A stretch of DNA of 64,000 bases from Psychromonas sp. MME1 (lineage in GTDB: Bacteria > Pseudomonadota > Gammaproteobacteria > Enterobacterales > Psychromonadaceae). The notes beneath the pieces were generated by a model that was not told the DNA's origin, ran no database searches, and worked only from the letters and a program-made list of their open reading frames with translations. Below, one piece after another: positions 59,332 to 64,000 of this stretch (position 1 is the first letter of the stretch; each line of letters begins with the position of its first letter). A program made the translations under genes and the position numbers. Where the stretch lies: NCBI RefSeq assembly GCF_041080865.1, contig NZ_CP160906.1:558001-622000 (forward strand), written 5' to 3'.

Positions 59332-59877
59332 TTATTTTTCATATTCACGCTTCATCTGCCAATCTTCAAGTTCAACTAAAACAAGTAGGGCTCCATGACC
59401 ACCGAATTCAAGGGGGGCTTGATGAAAGGCTAAAATATCAGGATGTTGGGCCAACCATAATGGCACTTGTTTTTTTAACACATATTTACCGACACCGTGC
59501 ATGACGCTACAGCAGTATAGTCCCTCTTTTTTGCAACATGCAATCAAAGCACCGAGCTCGCGCTTAGCTTCCTCTTGAGTTAATCCATGTAAATCTAAAA
59601 TAATTTCGGGTGCAAAATCACCACGTCTTAACTGTTTTATTAAATATTTTTGAGCATCTTGTCGGATATAACGAACCGGTCCCTCTTCGGCAAGGTGTGG
59701 CTCAAAGCCATCGGAGAAATGTTCACTCTCAAAGGAAGCAATAATAGTTTTTTGAATTACCTGTTTTTTCTTATTGTTTTTAGGCGGTAGTTTTATGGTA
59801 TCCTGTTTTAATTTTTTAATACCAGAAAACTCTGCACTGAATAGTGAAAAATCATCATTTTTAGTTTTATCGGTCAT
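59332..59877 (-). CDS. smrB: endonuclease SmrB (Smr domain)
   Basis: An Smr-domain protein of 181 residues; the E. coli homologue cuts mRNA at collided ribosomes. An N-terminal basic linker (KLPPKNNKKK) precedes the Smr domain with LDLHGLTQEEA, the core VMHGVGKYVLKKQVP and the catalytic-type DLHG. It is divergent from prmB by 86 bases, the arrangement seen in E. coli (smrB-prmB-aroC). Confidence 0.93.
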   Translation of the reverse strand: MTDKTKNDDFSLFSAEFSGIKKLKQDTIKLPPKNNKKKQVIQKTIIASFESEHFSDGFEPHLAEEGPVRYIRQDAQKYLIKQLRRGDFAPEIILDLHGLTQEEAKRELGALIACCKKEGLYCCSVMHGVGKYVLKKQVPLWLAQHPDILAFHQAPLEFGGHGALLVLVELEDWQMKREYEK

Positions 59878-59963
59878 GGTCTTTCCAAAGCGCTATTTTG
59901 ATGTCAGTAGTTTACCCCAATTACATTGAAAATGTGATTGCTATTACCTAATTGGAGTCTACA

Positions 59964-60881
59964 TTGGATAGCATTTTAAAAGAAGAAGCGGTTAATGAGT
60001 TATTAACAATTCAAGACATGATCCGCTGGGCAACCACTGAATTTAACCGTGCAGGGCTTTTTTATGGGCATGGTGCTGATAATGCGTTAGATGATGCAAT
60101 GCGCTTAATTTTGCCATCACTTAATTTACCTTTTTTTGCTAGTAGTGAGCTTATCAGCGGTCGTCTTACTCGTCGCGAACGGGAAATGTTAGTTGAGCTG
60201 ATTGTTAAACGTATTGATCAACGTATCCCCGTCGCCTATTTAACCAATACGGCGTGGTTTTGTGGATTAGAGTTTTATGTTGATGAACGCACATTGGTGC
60301 CACGCTCTCCCTTTGCTGAATTAATTGAAGCGCGTTTCACTCCTTGGTTAAAGCAGTCACCGCAACGTATTTTGGATCTTTGTACAGGCAGTGGCTGTAT
60401 CGCTATTGCCTGTGCCTATGCCTTCCCCGATGCAGAAGTTGATGCGGTGGATATTTCTGATGATGCCTTAGAAGTTGCTGATATTAATATTCAAGGGCAT
60501 GGTTTAGAGCAGCAAGTTATTCCGATGTTATCGGATCTATTTTCCGGTGTAGAAAATGAAAAATATGACTTAATCGTATCAAATCCACCTTATGTTGATG
60601 CGCAAGATATGGCAAACTTACCTGAAGAATTTAAACATGAACCTGAATTAGGGTTAGCATGTGGTTACGATGGTTTAGACTTAGTTCGAAAAATGCTTTC
60701 TCAAGCGGCAGATAGACTCAACGACGGCGGTTTATTGTTTGTCGAGGTGGGTAATTCACAGGTTCATTTACAGAATAATTATCCAGAGATTCCATTTACT
60801 TGGATAGAGCTTGCTAACGGTGGGCATGGTATATTCGTGTTAACTAAAGAACAACTTGATGATATTTCAGTTAGTTTATAA
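59964..60881 (+). CDS. prmB: 50S ribosomal protein L3 glutamine methyltransferase PrmB
   Basis: N5-glutamine methyltransferase that modifies Gln150 of ribosomal protein L3. The start chosen is TTG at 59964 ([18 protein letters not shown]), because GGAG at 59954-59957 precedes it and the family begins the same way; a TTG at 59952 would add four residues. The 305 residues have [30 protein letters not shown], the SAM site [13 protein letters not shown] and the catalytic NPPYVDA. Confidence 0.95.
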   Translation: MDSILKEEAVNELLTIQDMIRWATTEFNRAGLFYGHGADNALDDAMRLILPSLNLPFFASSELISGRLTRREREMLVELIVKRIDQRIPVAYLTNTAWFCGLEFYVDERTLVPRSPFAELIEARFTPWLKQSPQRILDLCTGSGCIAIACAYAFPDAEVDAVDISDDALEVADINIQGHGLEQQVIPMLSDLFSGVENEKYDLIVSNPPYVDAQDMANLPEEFKHEPELGLACGYDGLDLVRKMLSQAADRLNDGGLLFVEVGNSQVHLQNNYPEIPFTWIELANGGHGIFVLTKEQLDDISVSL

Positions 60882-60917
60882 CCTTGGTTTAATTTATTTA
60901 TAGTAGGAAAACAAATC

Positions 60918-62006
60918 ATGGCAGGAAGCAGTATTGGCCAACTTTTTAAAGTGACCACTTTCGGCGAAAGTCACGGGGCCGCATTAGGATGTATCGTAGA
61001 TGGTATACCACCTAACTTAGCTATTTGTGAAGCTGATTTACAGCACGATTTAGATAGACGTCGTCCTGGGCAGTCGCGTTATACTACAATGCGTCAAGAG
61101 GGCGATCAGGTTAAAATTTTATCTGGTGTGTTTGAAGGAAAAACAACGGGCTGTAGTATTGGTTTATTAATTGAGAATACCGATCAGCGCTCTAAAGATT
61201 ATTCAGCAATTAAAGACTTATTTCGTCCTGGACATGCCGATTACACCTATCATCAAAAATATGGACACCGTGATTATCGTGGTGGTGGGCGTTCATCGGC
61301 ACGTGAAACTGCAATGCGCGTAGCTGCAGGGGCTATTGCTAAGAAATATTTATTTGAGCAATTTGGCATTGTCATTCGCGGCTATTTAAGTCAACTTGGT
61401 GATATTACACCGGATCAATTGAATTGGGATGAAGTTGAAAATAATCCTTTTTTCTTTCCCGATGCAAGCAAAATATCCGCGCTTGAAGACTATATGAAAG
61501 CGCTGATTAAAGAAGGGAACTCTGTCGGAGCAAAGGTCTCCGTGGTTGCATCTGGCGTACCTGTCGGGTTAGGTGAGCCTGTATTTGACCGTTTAGATGC
61601 AGAATTGGCTCACTCATTGATGAGTATCAATGCCGTAAAAGGGGTTGAGATAGGAGATGGTTTTGCCGTTGCCAGTCAAAAAGGAACTGAACATCGTGAT
61701 GAAATGACGCCAGAGGGTTTTTTATCGAATCATGCTGGTGGGATTTTAGGCGGTATTTCAACGGGGCAGGATATTATTGCTCACATTGCGTTAAAGCCAA
61801 CATCGAGTTTAACGATTCCCGGACGTACCATTACCACTGATGGCGAAGCCACTGAGATGATAACTAAAGGTCGTCATGATCCCTGCGTTGGTATTCGGGC
61901 GGTACCGATTGCTGAAGCGCAAATGGCAATTACCTTATTAGACCATTTGTTACGCCATCGTGCACAAAATTTACATGTGCATACCAATACGCCTTTCCTT
62001 AAATAA
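60918..62006 (+). CDS. aroC: chorismate synthase
   Basis: FMN-dependent lyase that makes chorismate from EPSP in the shikimate pathway, 362 residues. The family signatures [66 protein letters not shown] and [17 protein letters not shown] are complete. It lies 36 bases after prmB, probably in one transcript, and is closed by a terminator. It marks the left edge of the restriction-modification segment. Confidence 0.98.
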   Translation: MAGSSIGQLFKVTTFGESHGAALGCIVDGIPPNLAICEADLQHDLDRRRPGQSRYTTMRQEGDQVKILSGVFEGKTTGCSIGLLIENTDQRSKDYSAIKDLFRPGHADYTYHQKYGHRDYRGGGRSSARETAMRVAAGAIAKKYLFEQFGIVIRGYLSQLGDITPDQLNWDEVENNPFFFPDASKISALEDYMKALIKEGNSVGAKVSVVASGVPVGLGEPVFDRLDAELAHSLMSINAVKGVEIGDGFAVASQKGTEHRDEMTPEGFLSNHAGGILGGISTGQDIIAHIALKPTSSLTIPGRTITTDGEATEMITKGRHDPCVGIRAVPIAEAQMAITLLDHLLRHRAQNLHVHTNTPFLK

Positions 62007-62011
62007 TATAA

Positions 62012-62046
62012 TAAAATAGGGCGCTATTAGCGCCCTGTTTTATTAT
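62012..62046 (+). terminator. Rho-independent terminator after aroC
   Basis: Stem AGGGCGCT / AGCGCCCT with an ATT loop, flanked by AATAAAAT and GTTTTATTA so that the stem extends. A strong terminator. Confidence 0.85.
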
Positions 62047-62063
62047 GCGCCAATTGAGCACAC

Positions 62064-62171
62064 CTAAACATTTGATTGATGTAAATCAACAAAAAGGTTT
62101 GGGTGTCCGATTTCTTGAATAGCTTCGATTAATTGAATGGAAGAAACAGTTTCATGTTTTTCAATCGGAGG
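62064..62171 (-). pseudogene. possible gene remnant between aroC and the restriction enzyme
   Basis: On the minus strand 35 codons stay open and end in TAG at 62064-62066. The peptide looks protein-like (SSIQLIEAIQEIGHPNLF then VDLHQSNV), but an in-frame stop lies directly upstream at 62172-62174 and there is no start codon, so only a C-terminus remains. It may be the tail of a gene cut off when the restriction-modification pair arrived. No family is recognised. It could also be chance, and a regulatory palindrome lies in the same bases. Confidence 0.3.
62076..62089. promoter_or_regulatory. FNR-type palindrome
   Basis: TTGATGTAAATCAA is an exact match to the TTGATN4ATCAA consensus of FNR/Anr. 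It lies 129 bases before the endonuclease start. It may be a real site for anaerobic control or an accident within the remnant coding frame. Confidence 0.3.
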
Positions 62172-62177
62172 TTATTA

Positions 62178-62198
62178 TAGTTAAAGTATTTTTAACTA
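62178..62198. promoter_or_regulatory. inverted repeat upstream of the restriction endonuclease gene
   Basis: Perfect 8-bp inverted repeat TAGTTAAA / TTTAACTA around GTATT, 19 bases before the ATG. The place is right for an operator or a leader hairpin controlling endonuclease expression. No controller gene is visible nearby. Confidence 0.4.
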
Positions 62199-62217
62199 TT
62201 TGTAAAAAAGGGAAAAT

Positions 62218-63060
62218 ATGCCTCCGATAGTCGAATTCTCCGAAAAAGGAAAACCACAAATAAAGCGAGTGGATACATTTTGCTCTCTTCTTAATTATGA
62301 GCTTCCTTCAGAAGATTCAAGTTTTTCGGGTTTATTAGAACAATTCGATAAAATAATCAAAGATAAACATCCTCAAGTAACGTCCGGAGCATTAAGTAAT
62401 TGTCATGGTGATTGGTATGAATGGATGTTAGCAGCAAATGCTTGGAATTATAGGATCAAAAACAATAAAAACTTAATTCTCCTTCTTTTACCAAATGTAT
62501 CAAGTTTTGACGTGGCGGCACTATATAACGATGAGCTGTATGGTTATATTAATGATCTACTATTAAAGGTAAAGAAAACTGCTGATGTACAATTAATAAC
62601 TTCCAACCCTGATTTTGTTATTATTGATACAACAAATATTAAACTTGATGGTGAATTCCAAAAAAGTATTTCAGGTTTTACCCCTGACTCAATAGATAAG
62701 TTAGAAAAAAGCTATCAGCATTTTATTGGTAAGTGTTCATTTGAAAATATATCAGGCTATCTTTCAGTCAAAACAACATTTCGACCTGATCGTAGGCTGC
62801 AATTGTCGCATGAAGGTTCTCTTATGAAGGCAACATATGTGCACCTTCAAACTAGAGATTGGGTTATTAATCCTAAGGGTTTAAAATACTACGGCGCTGC
62901 AACAAAAATATCTGACGCAGATCGGCGTGGATTACGAACAGTGGCGACACACTCTATTCTCGATGTTCAAGCCACCCCACAAGCTGCGGTTGATGAGGTG
63001 TTTACCATTAATAGCAATTCAAATTGCGATGACGCTTTTAAAATCATTCTCAATGAGTAA
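62218..63060 (+). CDS. type II restriction endonuclease, Cfr10I/Bse634I family
   Basis: A 280-residue endonuclease of the CCGG group. Active-site residues can be placed by comparison with Cfr10I: Glu68 (GDWYEWM), Asp132 in SNPDF, Lys185 in SVKTTFRPDRRLQ and Glu199 in SHEGSLMKA. The RPDRR segment (189-193) holds the R-(D/E)R motif that reads CCGG in this family. HLQTRDWVINPKGLKYYGAA is also family-typical. The expected target is RCCGGY (family knowledge, not shown by sequence). Its 3' end overlaps the convergent methyltransferase gene by 11 bases. AAGGGA precedes the ATG. Confidence 0.88.
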   Translation: MPPIVEFSEKGKPQIKRVDTFCSLLNYELPSEDSSFSGLLEQFDKIIKDKHPQVTSGALSNCHGDWYEWMLAANAWNYRIKNNKNLILLLLPNVSSFDVAALYNDELYGYINDLLLKVKKTADVQLITSNPDFVIIDTTNIKLDGEFQKSISGFTPDSIDKLEKSYQHFIGKCSFENISGYLSVKTTFRPDRRLQLSHEGSLMKATYVHLQTRDWVINPKGLKYYGAATKISDADRRGLRTVATHSILDVQATPQAAVDEVFTINSNSNCDDAFKIILNE

Positions 63061-64000
63061 AAGAATCAAGATATTTCTTAACTGTACGAGCAAGTCCTAA
63101 GCTTGCTACGTACGGAACTCCATTCCCTATAGTTTTAAACATATTCGATAAAGTCATCGTATCAGGAAAAGAAAAGTCTTTTGGCAGTGACTGAATAGCT
63201 AAAGCTTCAGCTGCTGATAATCGTCTACTTTTATAAGGGTGTAAATGAACTTCATTGTTTCCATAAGCAGCCGTCGGTGAGTATCTCCATCTATGTAATC
63301 TTTTAAACGATTTTTTAGAATCATCTCCTTCGTCAATTACTTGAAACTTAGGTAATGCAGCTCTAGGCACAAAATGATGCTTAGAGTTAGGGTGGGCATT
63401 AACATTATTCTTATTGAACCAATATTCAACTGTTAATTCTTCATATTTTTTAATTTCAGTTGGAATTGTTTTTTCACCATTTTCTTTGTATATATCACGA
63501 GTAGGCCATTCTATTTTTTGAAATATTAGATTTCTATCGTACTTCAATTCAGATTGCCAATTAAAATCCATTTCTAATTGTTCATTATTTTTAGAGTTAG
63601 ATTTGGACTTTTTTATTCCAAAAAGTAATATTCTATCTCTATCTTGAGGCGCGCCATACTCAATACAATTTGTCAATCGATTTGTTAGTATATAACCAGC
63701 TTCTTCTAACTCTAATTTTACTTTTTCAAAAAACTCTCTATGTCTCGCAGTGCGCCATAAGCCTTTAACGTTTTCAAATATAAAAAAGTCCGGGCTGAAC
63801 TTAATTATTCCATTAACGTAAACTTGTGTTAATCGACCATTTTCACCATCTTTACCTTTATTCTTTCCTGCAACAGAGAAATCAGGGCATGGAGGCCCAC
63901 CAATAAAACCTATTAACTCATTTTGTTTTTTTGCATTATTAACTGTTTCTAAAAAGGATTCTTTTAAATCTCCTTCTACTAATTCTTCAATACTCTCATT
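63050..64000 (-). CDS. DNA (cytosine-5-)-methyltransferase, cognate of the restriction enzyme (partial at right edge)
   Basis: C-terminal 316 residues of a C5-methyltransferase, open to the window edge. Seen in order: motif IV GGPPCPDFSVAG with the catalytic PC, motif VI FENVKGLW, motif VIII APQDRDRILLFG, a target-recognition region (about 160 residues), then motif IX (RRLSAAEALAIQSLP) and motif X (IGNGVPYVASLGLA). The SAM-binding motif I and the start lie beyond 64000. It should protect the same CCGG-type target as the endonuclease. The tail-to-tail layout means the two genes are expressed from separate promoters. Confidence 0.9.
   Translation of the reverse strand, partial: NESIEELVEGDLKESFLETVNNAKKQNELIGFIGGPPCPDFSVAGKNKGKDGENGRLTQVYVNGIIKFSPDFFIFENVKGLWRTARHREFFEKVKLELEEAGYILTNRLTNCIEYGAPQDRDRILLFGIKKSKSNSKNNEQLEMDFNWQSELKYDRNLIFQKIEWPTRDIYKENGEKTIPTEIKKYEELTVEYWFNKNNVNAHPNSKHHFVPRAALPKFQVIDEGDDSKKSFKRLHRWRYSPTAAYGNNEVHLHPYKSRRLSAAEALAIQSLPKDFSFPDTMTLSNMFKTIGNGVPYVASLGLARTVKKYLDSFTH

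Noticed and set aside
1-64000. CRISPR array, tRNA, rRNA, prophage or complete insertion sequence
   Set aside because: No regularly spaced direct repeats, cloverleaf, ribosomal signature, integrase or transposase gene was seen on either strand.
62218-64000. Controller (C) protein gene for the restriction-modification pair
   Set aside because: No small helix-turn-helix frame precedes the endonuclease; only an inverted repeat is seen. The methyltransferase start lies outside the window.

Overview
The window looks like core chromosome of a marine, probably cold-adapted gammaproteobacterium close to Psychromonas / Alteromonadales. The supporting points are AT-rich DNA, a long-form DapD, a complete iscRSUA-hscBA-fdx-iscX cluster, the lptD-surA-pdxA-rsmA-apaH gene order, and DUF2333, DUF2937 and PBPRA1643-type SEC-C genes. 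The genus is inferred and not proven. No rRNA, tRNA, CRISPR array, prophage or complete insertion sequence was seen.

Layout. 1-7148: fatty-acid/cofactor/DNA-replication run fabD(end)-fabG-acpP-fabF-pabC-mltG-tmk-holB-tatD. 7336-16520: pepD, a possible 38-residue membrane protein, carAB, an atypical methylenetetrahydrofolate-reductase-like protein, the split exporter yjjP/yjjB and a SEC-C protein. 16576-28720: DUF2333, folA, a REC-REC-GGDEF regulator, the minus-strand outer-membrane/vitamin B6 run lptD-surA-pdxA-rsmA-apaH (apaG absent), djlA, DUF2937, dapD. 28875-33045: dciA, an M23 peptidase and secA. 33348-37364: a 1338-residue secreted starch-degrading enzyme (GH119/GH57-like) with PKD and starch-binding modules. 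37896-46745: suhB, trmJ, the isc operon with an IscR box over its promoter, and pepB. 47076-54756: a P-loop kinase, a MATE exporter and a peptide ABC transporter operon. 55050-59201: a PEP-CTERM protein, a MalM-like lipoprotein with three tandem repeats, yafJ and an OmpA-like lipoprotein. 59332-62006: smrB, prmB, aroC. 62218-64000: a tail-to-tail type II restriction-modification pair, a Cfr10I/Bse634I-family endonuclease and a cytosine-C5 methyltransferase that runs off the right edge.

Two things stand out. First, seven genes (mltG, the GGDEF regulator, rsmA, lptD, a DUF2937 gene, a MATE exporter and the PEP-CTERM gene) are broken by nine small indels, and two ABC transporter genes look damaged at their 5' ends. 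Since lptD is essential in relatives and some sites are homopolymers, residual sequencing error is the simplest explanation, but each site is listed so it can be tested. Second, the accessory content worth following is the restriction-modification island after aroC, the multidomain amylase together with a MalM-repeat lipoprotein, and a dispersed repeat family with ATACCAAT ends (three copies).
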